Shown in pieces: positions 17,404 through 25,304 of a stretch of DNA of 64,000 nt. Position 1 is the first letter of the stretch; every line of letters begins with the position of its first letter. This DNA is from Tenacibaculum caenipelagi (GTDB lineage: Bacteria > Bacteroidota > Bacteroidia > Flavobacteriales > Flavobacteriaceae). The stretch is taken from NCBI RefSeq assembly GCF_004363005.1, contig NZ_SNYH01000001.1, forward strand, positions 124,001-188,000. Reading direction: 5' to 3'. The translations under genes were made by a program, and so were the position numbers. The notes below the pieces were generated by a model that was not told the DNA's origin, did not search any database, and saw nothing but the letters and a program-made list of their open reading frames with translations.

Positions 17404-18369
17404 ATGTTAAAAGCTGGAGTTTTAGGCGCAGGTCATTTAGGAAAAATCCATTTGCGTTTGTTACAACAATCAGAAAAATATGAACTAGTTGGGTTTTACG
17501 ATCCTTTTACCGAAAATGCGCAAAAAGTAGCCGATGAGTTTGGTTACAAATTATTTGACTCAATAGAAGAATTGATAGATGCTGTAGATGTGGTAGATAT
17601 TGTTACCCCTACACTTTCTCATTTTGAATGTGCTAAACAAGCTATTGAAAAAGGAAAACATATTTTTATTGAAAAACCAATTACCAACACAGTACAAGAA
17701 GCTGAAGCTATTAGAACATTAGCTAGTCAACATCACGTTCGTGGACAAGTAGGACATGTAGAACGTTTTAATCCTGCTTTTATGGCTGTAAAAGATACGA
17801 TTGACACACCAATGTTCATTGAAACACATCGTTTGGCCGAGTTTAACCCTAGAGGAACAGATGTACCGGTTGTATTGGATTTAATGATTCATGATATTGA
17901 TATTATCTTATCTGTAGTAAATTCTAAAGTAAAAAGCATACATGCTAGTGGTGTTTCTGTAATTTCTGAAACTCCTGATATTGCTAATGCTCGCATCGAG
18001 TTTGAAAATGGATGTGTTGCAAACTTAACATCTAGTAGAATTTCGATGAAGAACATGCGAAAAAGTCGTTTTTTCCAAAAAGATGCTTATATCTCAGTTG
18101 ATTTCTTAGGAAAAAAGTCGGAAGTAGTAAAAATGAAAGATGCTCCTAAAAGACCTGATGAATTTGCAATGATTCTACAAAATGCTGAAGGTATAAAAAA
18201 GCAAATTTATTATGACAATCCGAAAATTGTTGCCAACAACGCTATTTTAGACGAATTAGAATCCTTTGCTGATGCTATAAACAATAATACTACTCCAATA
18301 GTGTCATTACGCCAAGGTACCGAAGCTTTACGCGTAGCACATCAAATCATTGAGTGCTTTAAACATTAA
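17404..18369 (+). CDS. Gfo/Idh/MocA family NAD(P)-dependent oxidoreductase
   Basis: A 321-residue dehydrogenase. The N-terminal Rossmann fold begins 'LKAGVLGAGHLGKIHLRLL' and includes the family motif EKP in 'HIFIEKPITNTVQEAEAI'. The C-terminal domain has 'GQVGHVERFNPAF' and 'VVLDLMIHDIDIILSVV', in which the His and Asp take the place of the usual catalytic residues. The start at 17404 is chosen because the Rossmann strand begins there; a longer frame from 17347 would put 19 unrelated residues in front. The sugar or polyol substrate cannot be inferred. The hydroxyacyl-CoA dehydrogenase gene follows 116 bases later on the same strand. Confidence 0.88.
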   Translation: MLKAGVLGAGHLGKIHLRLLQQSEKYELVGFYDPFTENAQKVADEFGYKLFDSIEELIDAVDVVDIVTPTLSHFECAKQAIEKGKHIFIEKPITNTVQEAEAIRTLASQHHVRGQVGHVERFNPAFMAVKDTIDTPMFIETHRLAEFNPRGTDVPVVLDLMIHDIDIILSVVNSKVKSIHASGVSVISETPDIANARIEFENGCVANLTSSRISMKNMRKSRFFQKDAYISVDFLGKKSEVVKMKDAPKRPDEFAMILQNAEGIKKQIYYDNPKIVANNAILDELESFADAINNNTTPIVSLRQGTEALRVAHQIIECFKH

Positions 18370-18485
18370 AAAATAAATATAAAATAACGAGCTAGGAATT
18401 GAGTAACTTATTGGAACACTTTTACTGTTCTTATCAAGTAACAAAAAGCCCTCCTCAAAAGAATACATATCAAAACACAACAAAC

Positions 18486-19373
18486 ATGAAAAATATTGCC
18501 GTAATTGGAGCTGGAACTATGGGTAACGGGATTGCACATACTTTTGCTCAATTTGGATACAATGTTCAACTTATCGATATTTCTCAAGCTTCTTTAGATA
18601 GAGGTTTAGCAACTATTACTAAGAACTTAGATAGAATGGTAGCAAAAGAGAAAATTTCTGAAGACGATAAAAACAATACATTAAACAATATTACTACCTA
18701 TACTTCTATCAAAGATGGGGTTCAAAATACTAGTTTGGTGGTAGAAGCAGCTACTGAAAATGTAGATTTAAAATTAAAAATATTTAAAGATTTAGATGAA
18801 GTTTGTGCTGAAGAAACCATTTTAGCAACCAATACCTCTTCTATTTCTATTACACAGATTGCTGCAGCTACAAACCGTCCTGAGAAAGTAATCGGAATGC
18901 ACTTTATGAATCCAGTACCAATCATGAAGTTAGTTGAAATTATTCGAGGATATAATACTTCTGATGAAGTAATGGAGTTTACCGTTGATTTGACAAAAAA
19001 AATCAACAAAGTTCCTGTTGAAGTAAATGATTACCCTGGTTTTGTTGCCAACCGTATTTTAATGCCAATGATTAATGAAAGTATTGAAACTTTATACAAC
19101 GGTGTTGCTGGTGTTGCTGAAATTGACACGGTAATGAAATTAGGTATGGCTCACCCAATGGGACCATTACAGTTAGCTGATTTTATTGGGTTAGATGTTT
19201 GCTTATCTATTTTAAATGTAATGTACGACGGATTTAAAAATCCTAAATATGCGCCTTGTCCGTTATTAGTAAACATGGTAATGGCTGGAAAATTAGGAGT
19301 AAAATCTGGTGAAGGTTTTTACGATTATTCTGAAAGTAGAAAAGCTGAAAAAGTAGCGAAAATGTTTTCGTAA
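18486..19373 (+). CDS. 3-hydroxyacyl-CoA (3-hydroxybutyryl-CoA) dehydrogenase
   Basis: A 295-residue enzyme that oxidises 3-hydroxyacyl-CoA to 3-oxoacyl-CoA with NAD. It begins with the dinucleotide fold 'IAVIGAGTMGNGIAHTFAQF', has 'ATNTSSISITQIAAAT', the catalytic His in 'GMHFMNPVPIMKLVE' near residue 138, and 'DYPGFVANRILMPMINE' leading into the C-terminal helical domain with 'MAHPMGPLQLADFIGLDV'. The ATG at 18486 is used; an upstream in-frame extension shows no family similarity. Oddity: its last 31 codons and the terminator behind it are duplicated at 20866-21008, on the far side of the metallo-hydrolase/HxlR genes. Confidence 0.93.
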   Translation: MKNIAVIGAGTMGNGIAHTFAQFGYNVQLIDISQASLDRGLATITKNLDRMVAKEKISEDDKNNTLNNITTYTSIKDGVQNTSLVVEAATENVDLKLKIFKDLDEVCAEETILATNTSSISITQIAAATNRPEKVIGMHFMNPVPIMKLVEIIRGYNTSDEVMEFTVDLTKKINKVPVEVNDYPGFVANRILMPMINESIETLYNGVAGVAEIDTVMKLGMAHPMGPLQLADFIGLDVCLSILNVMYDGFKNPKYAPCPLLVNMVMAGKLGVKSGEGFYDYSESRKAEKVAKMFS

Positions 19374-19420
19374 AAAACTAAGAAAAATATAAAACAAAAA
19401 GAAGCCTTTTGGGCTTCTTT
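19281..19420 (+). repeat. Direct repeat, copy 1: dehydrogenase gene tail plus terminator
   Basis: The last 93 bases of the dehydrogenase gene align without gaps to 20866-20958 (84 of 93 identical by hand count). A GAAGCC/GGCTTC terminator follows in both copies. Confidence 0.85.
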
Positions 19421-19425
19421 TTGTT
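19393..19425. terminator. Bidirectional intrinsic terminator
   Basis: AAAGAAGCC-TTTTG-GGCTTCTTT (19398-19420) sits between the convergent dehydrogenase and metallo-hydrolase genes, with A/T runs on both sides. Confidence 0.85.
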
Positions 19426-20292
19426 TTATAACTGTAATACTTCACCTTCATTAGGTATTAGAGTTTTACCTTGAATAGATTTTTCTTGCTCTTTTAAAAA
19501 CAAGCGAAGCTCCTCTTTCGTTAATCCACAATGATTTATTGCGTCCATATGAATTGCTATTAAAATAGCCTTCTTATTCTCTATAGCTATCTTTAGTAAT
19601 TCTTCTTTAGTTAACGTCATATGCTTACCTGGTTCTAAAACAGGATTTGGTTTGCTAAAAGTACATTCTCCTGTGTTTGCTATAATACAAGTAGGTTTTT
19701 CGCTTTTCAAAGCTCTCTTTAAGAGACTATCTAAAATAGCATCTCCTGTAATAAATATTGTATCTTCTTTAAATGCTAAAGAAAAAGAAGATGATTCGCC
19801 AAAAGGCATTGCTCCCGTTGCTCCTTCATGATGATGTGCCTCATAGCGTTTTATTGATATTCCAAACCAATTTACAACCTGCTCTATACTTTGCAAATTT
19901 GTAAAACCTTTTGATTTTAATTTTTCTACATCGAAAGGCTGACAAAAAATAAGTATATCTTTAGGAAGTAATTTTTCAGCGTCGGCATCAAAATGATCTG
20001 GATGATAATGTGTTACCAAAACAGCATCGGCTTGTTGTATAATTCTATCTTTAGGTATAGGTAAATCATTCATTGGAATCCGTTTTTCATTAGAAAAAGG
20101 AATTGGGTCTTGTGCTCCTTTATCAGACAAAACAGGGTCTATTAATATTTTTTTTGAATTTACTTCTAAAAGCACAGTAGCCTGTCGTACATATTGCAGT
20201 TTTGTTGTGTTTTCTCTTCTAGTTCTATTTGTTGTTTGACACGCACTAATCACGGTTAAAATTACTATTAGTAACTGATAAAATTTCCTCAT
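19426..20292 (-). CDS. MBL-fold metallo-hydrolase, lipoprotein
   Basis: A 288-residue metallo-beta-lactamase-fold hydrolase. The start at 20292 gives a lipoprotein signal 'MRKFYQLLIVILTVISAC'; a longer frame to 20457 would cross the divergent promoter and is rejected. Metal ligands are visible in 'VLVTHYHPDHFDADAEKLLP' (HxHxDH), a later 'RYEAHHHEGATGA' and 'FITGDAILDSLLK'. The layout resembles UlaG-like hydrolases ('VLLEVNSKKILIDPVLSDKG'). The substrate is unknown. It is divergent from an HxlR regulator that probably controls it, and the pair sits between duplicated copies of the dehydrogenase tail, suggesting acquisition as a cassette. Confidence 0.85.
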   Translation of the reverse strand: MRKFYQLLIVILTVISACQTTNRTRRENTTKLQYVRQATVLLEVNSKKILIDPVLSDKGAQDPIPFSNEKRIPMNDLPIPKDRIIQQADAVLVTHYHPDHFDADAEKLLPKDILIFCQPFDVEKLKSKGFTNLQSIEQVVNWFGISIKRYEAHHHEGATGAMPFGESSSFSLAFKEDTIFITGDAILDSLLKRALKSEKPTCIIANTGECTFSKPNPVLEPGKHMTLTKEELLKIAIENKKAILIAIHMDAINHCGLTKEELRLFLKEQEKSIQGKTLIPNEGEVLQL

Positions 20293-20358
20293 TTTTATAT
20301 GTTTTTTTTTCTTATAAAGCAACGAAACTAAAGCTCTTTTTAACAAGAAACAATACGT

Positions 20359-20370
20359 TACATTTTTGTA
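20359..20370. promoter_or_regulatory. Candidate HxlR operator
   Basis: TACA-TTTT-TGTA is an inverted repeat in the 134-base gap between the divergent metallo-hydrolase and HxlR genes. A related TTTTTGTACC / GGTACTAAAAAAA arrangement spans about 20363-20406. Binding is inferred from position only. Confidence 0.35.
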
Positions 20371-20426
20371 CCTTACGCACCTTTTGGTTAGTTTTTTTAG
20401 TACCAAAAAGATAGAATTGAAAAAAA

Positions 20427-20771
20427 ATGAAAAACTTTTCACCTGATTATTGCCCATTAACTTATGCTACAAAAGTTATAAGCGGAAAATGGAAGTTATT
20501 TATTATTTCTAGACTTGTTGAAAAACCACTCAGGTATGGGCAAATCAAGACTGCATGTGAAACAATTTCAGAGAAAATGTTAACTAGCCAATTAAAAGAG
20601 TTAGAAGCTGATGGAATTATTGTTAGAAAAATATATGCTGAAGTACCACCAAGAGTTGAGTATTCTCTCACTCCATTTGGCAATGATCTAGTCAATGCTT
20701 TAGCTCCATTACATGCTTGGGGAATTGACTATATGGAGCATAAAAAAATTCCTTTTCCTGAACATAACTAA
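20427..20771 (+). CDS. HxlR-family winged-helix transcriptional regulator
   Basis: A 114-residue regulator of the HxlR family. It shows the family pattern: 'FSPDYCPLTYATKVISGKWK' (with the N-terminal Cys that is redox- or electrophile-sensed in several HxlR proteins), 'LRYGQIKTACETISEKMLTS' as the helix-turn-helix, 'QLKELEADGIIVRKIY' and the wing 'EVPPRVEYSLTPFGNDL'. Length is normal. It is divergent from the MBL-fold hydrolase and probably regulates it, perhaps in response to reactive electrophiles; that stimulus is inference from the single conserved Cys. Confidence 0.92.
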   Translation: MKNFSPDYCPLTYATKVISGKWKLFIISRLVEKPLRYGQIKTACETISEKMLTSQLKELEADGIIVRKIYAEVPPRVEYSLTPFGNDLVNALAPLHAWGIDYMEHKKIPFPEHN

Positions 20772-20865
20772 AAAGATGATTACAAAACATCATCAAAGCA
20801 AACTAAGTACTATTTTCCTAAATTATAAGTTTATCTAATAGCTTTTTTTCGTTTAACACGAAGTA

Positions 20866-20958
20866 ATGACTGAAAAATTAGGAGTTAAATCTGATGAAGC
20901 TTTTTACGATTATTCTGAAAATAGAAAAGCTGAGAAAGTAGCGAAGATGTTTTCTTAA
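20866..20958 (+). pseudogene. Relic of the 3-hydroxyacyl-CoA dehydrogenase gene (last 31 codons)
   Basis: A 30-codon frame plus stop that aligns without gaps to 19281-19373, the end of the intact dehydrogenase gene (84 of 93 bases identical; 25 of 30 residues). Conserved pieces include 'KLGVKS' and 'FYDYSE'. Several changes replace Gly, as expected for drift without selection. No upstream part of the gene is present. A terminator with the same GAAGCC/GGCTTC stem follows. It marks the right edge of the metallo-hydrolase/HxlR cassette. Confidence 0.88.
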
Positions 20959-20978
20959 ATAAAAACTTAATACTATAT

Positions 20979-21010
20979 ATAAAAAGAAGCCTATATAGGC
21001 TTCTTTTTAT
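20979..21010. terminator. Bidirectional terminator (duplicate of the one at 19398)
   Basis: AAAAAGAAGCCTATATAGGCTTCTTTTT is a perfect palindrome at 20981-21008. It shares the GAAGCC stem with the terminator behind the intact dehydrogenase and now also serves the convergent SDR gene. Confidence 0.85.
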
Positions 21011-21032
21011 ATATGAGTCATTCCTTTACTTC

Positions 21033-21779
21033 TTATGATTTCTCTAAATTATTTATAAGCTTGAATGCTAAAGATGGAGCTATTCTCGCTAATCTGTAAA
21101 AAACTTTAACTCCTCCTACTCTAACCTCAAGCTTTCCTTTTTCTACTCCTTTAATCATCTCCTCCGCTGCTTTTTGCGGCGTTATGGCTATTTTAGGTGG
21201 ACTTCCTTTATGCCAAGGTGTATCAACTACAGGAAACATTACCTCCACGACCTTAATTGTTGATTTTTCAAGTTGTTTACGTATCACTTGTGTAAAAGAA
21301 TGAAGAGCAGATTTCGTAGAATTATAAAAAGGGTAATCTGCTCTAGGTGCATAAATTAAACCCGTTGTAATATTAATAATCATTGGGCTTTTATTACTAA
21401 TTAATTGGCTATATAACATATGAACTAATCGTAAAGGCCCCATAAAATTAACCTCTATTTCTTGATTCGCTTTACATATAGCATCAGTCGTATCAAAGAA
21501 GTTCGTTTTATGAACAATTGCTGCATTATTGATTAATACATTAATTTTAGGGTGATATTCTTTAATCCAATTAACCAATCGCTTACAATCTTCTTCTTTA
21601 GCTACATCACATTGGATTATTTCTAGTGCTGGATACTGCTTCTTTGCCGCTGCTAATCGCTCTTTTGAACGCCCACAGATGATTACAGTATTGTTTCTTT
21701 TAAGAAGTTCTTTACTTAGCTCTAAGCCTATACCTGAACTTCCTCCAGTTATTAAAATTGTATTTTGTGTAAGTTTCAT
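21033..21779 (-). CDS. Short-chain dehydrogenase/reductase (DltE-like)
   Basis: A 248-residue classical SDR. It has the cofactor motif 'LITGGSSGIGLELSKELL', 'NVLINNAAIVHKT' and the catalytic YxxxK in 'ADYPFYNSTKSALHSF', preceded by the Ser/Thr segment 'IINITTGLIYAPR'. Arg at 'ICGRSKERL' suggests NADP preference. Substrate is unknown; DltE-like SDRs are the nearest group I can name. It lies 62 bases downstream of a Crp/Fnr-type regulator gene on the same strand, which may control it. Confidence 0.88.
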   Translation of the reverse strand: MKLTQNTILITGGSSGIGLELSKELLKRNNTVIICGRSKERLAAAKKQYPALEIIQCDVAKEEDCKRLVNWIKEYHPKINVLINNAAIVHKTNFFDTTDAICKANQEIEVNFMGPLRLVHMLYSQLISNKSPMIINITTGLIYAPRADYPFYNSTKSALHSFTQVIRKQLEKSTIKVVEVMFPVVDTPWHKGSPPKIAITPQKAAEEMIKGVEKGKLEVRVGGVKVFYRLARIAPSLAFKLINNLEKS

Positions 21780-21841
21780 AAAATTACTTTTGTGTTTTTA
21801 ACAAAAGTAATTTTGAAGACTCCCTCACGCATTGACCTATG

Positions 21842-22399
21842 TTAAGTCGCTATTTTTTTTCTAATTCTACTTAACGATTCTGGTTGAATTCCTAAGTACG
21901 AAGCTATGATTGTTTGATGTATTCTATCTTCAATATTTGGATACTCTTTTAAAAAATTAACGTATCTGGTTTCAGCATTTAACAAAAGTAATTCTCTTTC
22001 TCTTTTTTCTTTTGTTATAAATCCTTTCTCTACTAGTTTTAATAAAAATTTCATCCAAAAAGCATCTGTTTCTACTAAATTTAACCAACTTTTATGTGGA
22101 ATAGAAAATACTTCAGAATCTTCTAACGCTTCAATAAAAAAATAGGATGGCTCATTTGATATCATTGCTGAATATGAAGCTATAAATTGATCTTCTAATA
22201 TAATACCTTTGGTAAATTGCTTTCCCAAGCTATTAATGTAAACATACCTAAAAAGCCCTTTTTTAATGAATCCTATTTTTTTAGGTATAGCCCCTGCTCG
22301 GATGAAATAGTCTCCTTTTTTTAAAGTTTTTATTTTCCCTATCGCTAATAACTCATTAGCTTTTTCAACAGGAAGTAATTCTTTAAAAATTGTGTTCAT
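21842..22399 (-). CDS. Crp/Fnr-family transcriptional regulator
   Basis: A 185-residue regulator with an N-terminal cyclic-nucleotide-binding-like barrel ('IKTLKKGDYFIRAGAIPKKI' then 'GFIKKGLFRYVYIN') and a short C-terminal helix-turn-helix ('RIHQTIIASYLGIQPESLSR'). It lacks the Cys set of Fnr and the full cAMP pocket. Bacteroidetes carry many such proteins next to the gene they control, here an SDR immediately downstream and a SnoaL-like lipoprotein 11 bases upstream. The effector is unknown. Confidence 0.88.
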   Translation of the reverse strand: MNTIFKELLPVEKANELLAIGKIKTLKKGDYFIRAGAIPKKIGFIKKGLFRYVYINSLGKQFTKGIILEDQFIASYSAMISNEPSYFFIEALEDSEVFSIPHKSWLNLVETDAFWMKFLLKLVEKGFITKEKRERELLLLNAETRYVNFLKEYPNIEDRIHQTIIASYLGIQPESLSRIRKKIAT

Positions 22400-22410
22400 T
22401 AATTTTTAAT

Positions 22411-22857
22411 TTAACACGAAGTGTCTGCAATAATTTTCCACTCACCTTGTATCTTCTTAAAAATAATCATGAAAACACCGTCAGCATCACCTATCGTTCT
22501 CTTTAAATGATATTCTCCCATTACAGAATAAGCTCCGTCTGTAATTTTAGAAATATCGTTGATTTTAAATGTCAAGGTTCCTGAATGTTCTTTTGTGGGG
22601 TACCCTTTTTTGTAGTTATCTAAAGTTTTCTGCCAACCAAAAGTAATTCCGTTACGACCATAAAATTTTAACGAATCACTTTTCCAATACCCTTGCATAA
22701 AGCCTTCTAAATCGTGATTAGACCAAGCTTCTTCTTGCGTCTTCATCACCGATAAAATCTCTTGCTTTTCAACTTCTTCTGAAACCGTTTTAGCAACTTC
22801 TTGCTTACATGAAACAAATAGTATCACTAAAAAAACAACACTTAATAGTTTTTTCAT
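22411..22857 (-). CDS. SnoaL/NTF2-like lipoprotein
   Basis: A 148-residue lipoprotein, signal 'KKLLSVVFLVILFVSC' with Cys17. The mature part has the NTF2/SnoaL-like (YybH/DUF4440) fold: 'ILSVMKTQEEAWSNHDLEGF', 'MQGYWKSDSLKFYGRNGITF', 'GWQKTLDNYKKGYP' and a C-terminal sheet ending 'KKIQGEWKIIADTSC'. Such domains bind or isomerise small molecules; the ligand here is unknown. The start codon is one base from the moxR stop, so it is translated directly after MoxR. Confidence 0.83.
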   Translation of the reverse strand: MKKLLSVVFLVILFVSCKQEVAKTVSEEVEKQEILSVMKTQEEAWSNHDLEGFMQGYWKSDSLKFYGRNGITFGWQKTLDNYKKGYPTKEHSGTLTFKINDISKITDGAYSVMGEYHLKRTIGDADGVFMIIFKKIQGEWKIIADTSC

Positions 22858-22858
22858 T

Positions 22859-23812
22859 TTAAAATAGAGAGTTTATAATTTCTTTTACTGTGATTCCTTC
22901 TGCTTCTGCCTTATAATTTTTCACAATCCTGTGTGATAAAATTGGAATAGCTACCGCTTGCACATCTTCAATATCAGGAGAATATTTTCCATTAACTGCA
23001 GCGTGTGCTTTGGCCGCTAAAATTAAGTTTTGAGAGGCTCTTGGACCTGCACCCCAATCAATATATTTTTTAATCAATTCTGTTGCTTTCTCAGATTTAG
23101 GACGCGTTTTTCCAACCAAATTAACAGCATATTCAATCACATTATCCGCTACAGGAACTTTACGAATCAATTTTTGAATTGCTATAATTTCTTCAGAAGA
23201 AAAAATTGCATCTACTGTTTGATCTACTGTAGAAGTTGTATTCTTTACTACCTGCACTTCTTCTTCAAAACTTGGATACTCTAAATTGATAGAGAACATG
23301 AAACGATCTAACTGAGCTTCTGGTAACGGATATGTTCCTTCTTGTTCAATTGGATTTTGTGTTGCTAATACAAAAAACGGTAAATCTAGTTTATAATGGT
23401 GGCCTGCCACAGTTACCGACTTTTCTTGCATAGCTTCTAATAAAGCTGCTTGCGTTTTAGGCGGTGTTCGGTTAATTTCATCCGCTAAAATAATATTGGA
23501 AAAAATAGGTCCCTTTATAAATTTAAAATGACGTGTTTCATCTAATATTTCACTACCTAAAATATCAGAAGGCATTAAATCTGGGGTAAACTGAATTCGA
23601 TTAAAATTCAACCCTAAAGCACTTGAAATAGTATTCACTAATAAGGTTTTAGCCAAACCTGGAACTCCTATTAAAAGTGAATGACCTCCACAAAAAATAG
23701 ACAATAATGTATAATTTACAGCTTCGTGCTGTCCGACAATAATTTTTCCTATTTCTTGTTGTAGTTGGCTATACTTTTTAACTAGAGTATTTACTGCTGT
23801 TACGTCAGACAT
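22859..23812 (-). CDS. MoxR-family AAA+ ATPase
   Basis: A 317-residue AAA+ ATPase of the MoxR family, chaperone-like proteins that mature or insert cofactors into partners, often VWA proteins. Motifs are Walker A 'LIGVPGLAKTLL', Walker B 'IILADEINRTPPKTQAALLE', 'MQEKSVTVAGHHY', sensor 'FFVLATQNPIEQEGTYPLPE' and 'QLDRFMF'. The C-terminal lid includes 'DWGAGPRASQNLILAAKAHA'. The usual DUF58 and VWA genes are not next to it here. A terminator separates it from the upstream foldase genes, so it likely has its own promoter. Confidence 0.93.
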   Translation of the reverse strand: MSDVTAVNTLVKKYSQLQQEIGKIIVGQHEAVNYTLLSIFCGGHSLLIGVPGLAKTLLVNTISSALGLNFNRIQFTPDLMPSDILGSEILDETRHFKFIKGPIFSNIILADEINRTPPKTQAALLEAMQEKSVTVAGHHYKLDLPFFVLATQNPIEQEGTYPLPEAQLDRFMFSINLEYPSFEEEVQVVKNTTSTVDQTVDAIFSSEEIIAIQKLIRKVPVADNVIEYAVNLVGKTRPKSEKATELIKKYIDWGAGPRASQNLILAAKAHAAVNGKYSPDIEDVQAVAIPILSHRIVKNYKAEAEGITVKEIINSLF

Positions 23813-23867
23813 ATATTAAATTTTCTTTGTTCAAAAATTCTTTAATTACAAACTTTTATAAAACGAA

Positions 23868-23887
23868 ATTCCCGCTTTCGCGGGAAT
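23868..23887 (-). terminator. Terminator or REP-like hairpin behind the foldase operon
   Basis: ATTCCCGC-TTTC-GCGGGAAT is a GC-rich 8-base stem in an AT-rich gap. On the minus strand it lies 26 bases after the SurA-like stop and is followed by TTTCGTTTT, so it can act as a terminator. Similar CCCGC hairpins are often dispersed repeats in bacterial genomes. Confidence 0.6.
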
Positions 23888-23912
23888 CACAATATACTAA
23901 ATTTATTACTTC

Positions 23913-25304
23913 TTACTTACTTTCTTTCTTCCAATCTTTTTTGAAAGTACATTTCTTATAATCGTTACCTAATTTTATGTAAGTTTCTTCTATTTTTTGC
24001 TTTGTCCATTTCGTCACTTCTTCTTCTTTTTTCTTAGCTAAAGCAAATTGCTGCATTCTAACATAATCCTTCACCAAATCAGCAGTATGATTTTCTGTCT
24101 TATCTTTTAAGAAGATTACTTTATACATTTTTTCTCCTTCTCGTGTCTCATCATAAAAAACATCCGATAAATCACCTTTTTTTAATTCACTAATTCTAGC
24201 AAATAAATCTGGTGGCATTCTTGTCAACTCAAAAGTAGTTTCTTGTGTATAAGGATTTACTAACAGCCCTCCACTATTCTTTGTCTCTTCGTCTTCAGAA
24301 TATTTTTTTGCTGCCTCTTCAAAAGTTATTTTTCCTTCTTTTATATCGGCTACTATTTTCTCTATTTCTTCTTTTGTTTCTTTAAGTTTTTCATCAGAAA
24401 TTTCAGGCTGAATTAAAATATGAGATACTTCACGTCCATTTCCTCTAATCTTACTTAAATAAACAATATGGTACCCAAAAGGTGATTTGAATGGTTCAGA
24501 TATTTGTCCTTCATCTAACGAAAAAGCAGCCTCTTTAAATTCTTTTACAAATCCTGTTTCTTTAGTTATTATCCCCATGTTACCTCCATTTTGGGCTACA
24601 CTCGGGTCATCAGAATTAATAATCGCTTTTAATTTAAAGCTTGCCCCATTTTCTACTTCTTTTTTAATTTCTTTAAGCTTATTGAGAACACGCTCTTCTT
24701 CTTCTTTCGTTGGTTCAGCCTTTAATACAATTTGCTCTAACTGAACTTCTGCTGGAATTTCTGGAAGCTCTTTCTTATCTTGCAATCCTTTAAAATACAC
24801 TCGTATTTCCTCTGGAGTCACATCAATATCTTCTGTGATTTTCTGTTGTTCTTTTTCTATTAAAAGATTTTCTTTTTGAACATTACCTAGCTCTTTTTTC
24901 AAATCTTCAATATCATTAAACCCATAAGCAGCTACTACTTTTTCTTCACTTCCATATTCATTTGTAAAAAAGGCTATACTTCTTTGTACTCTACTATCTA
25001 TTTCAGATTGAGATATCGTAACACTATCAATAATCGCATGGTGAGCTAATAATTTTTGTTGCATTAACTCCTCAAGCATTTCGCAATCAGAAATTTTCAC
25101 TTTCCCTTCACTTCTTAACTCAACCTCTTGTTTAAACTTGTCTATATCTGAATCTAAAACAATGTTTTTACCCACAACAACAGCAACACCGTCAATTTTA
25201 GCAGTTTGTTCAGAGTTTTGTGCATTTAAGGTTGTTAAACTTGCTAGAAAGAAAGTAAATACTATACTAGTATTCTTTAAAATTTTTGTTTTGAATTGCA
25301 TCAT
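23913..25304 (-). CDS. SurA-like periplasmic peptidyl-prolyl isomerase
   Basis: A 463-residue periplasmic chaperone/isomerase. It has a signal peptide ('SIVFTFFLASLTTLNAQN'), a SurA_N-type helical domain ('KIDGVAVVVGKNIVLDSDID', 'MLEELMQQKLLAHHAIID') and two parvulin domains. The first carries 'AQNGGNMGIITKE' and 'ISEPFKSPFGYHIVYLSKI'; the second 'EVSHILIQPEISDEKLKETK' and 'NSGGLLVNPY'. SurA guides outer-membrane proteins to the Bam machine. It overlaps the preceding lipoprotein gene by 38 bases, indicating coupled translation. It is the last of three adjacent foldase genes. Confidence 0.9.
   Translation of the reverse strand: MMQFKTKILKNTSIVFTFFLASLTTLNAQNSEQTAKIDGVAVVVGKNIVLDSDIDKFKQEVELRSEGKVKISDCEMLEELMQQKLLAHHAIIDSVTISQSEIDSRVQRSIAFFTNEYGSEEKVVAAYGFNDIEDLKKELGNVQKENLLIEKEQQKITEDIDVTPEEIRVYFKGLQDKKELPEIPAEVQLEQIVLKAEPTKEEEERVLNKLKEIKKEVENGASFKLKAIINSDDPSVAQNGGNMGIITKETGFVKEFKEAAFSLDEGQISEPFKSPFGYHIVYLSKIRGNGREVSHILIQPEISDEKLKETKEEIEKIVADIKEGKITFEEAAKKYSEDEETKNSGGLLVNPYTQETTFELTRMPPDLFARISELKKGDLSDVFYDETREGEKMYKVIFLKDKTENHTADLVKDYVRMQQFALAKKKEEEVTKWTKQKIEETYIKLGNDYKKCTFKKDWKKESK

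Noticed and set aside
20293..20457. N-terminal extension of the metallo-hydrolase
   Set aside because: It would cover the divergent promoter and the start of the HxlR gene; the ATG at 20292 begins a proper lipoprotein signal.
23868..23887. GC-rich hairpin as a mobile element end
   Set aside because: It is a single 8-base stem at a place where a terminator is expected; no second end or transposase is present.
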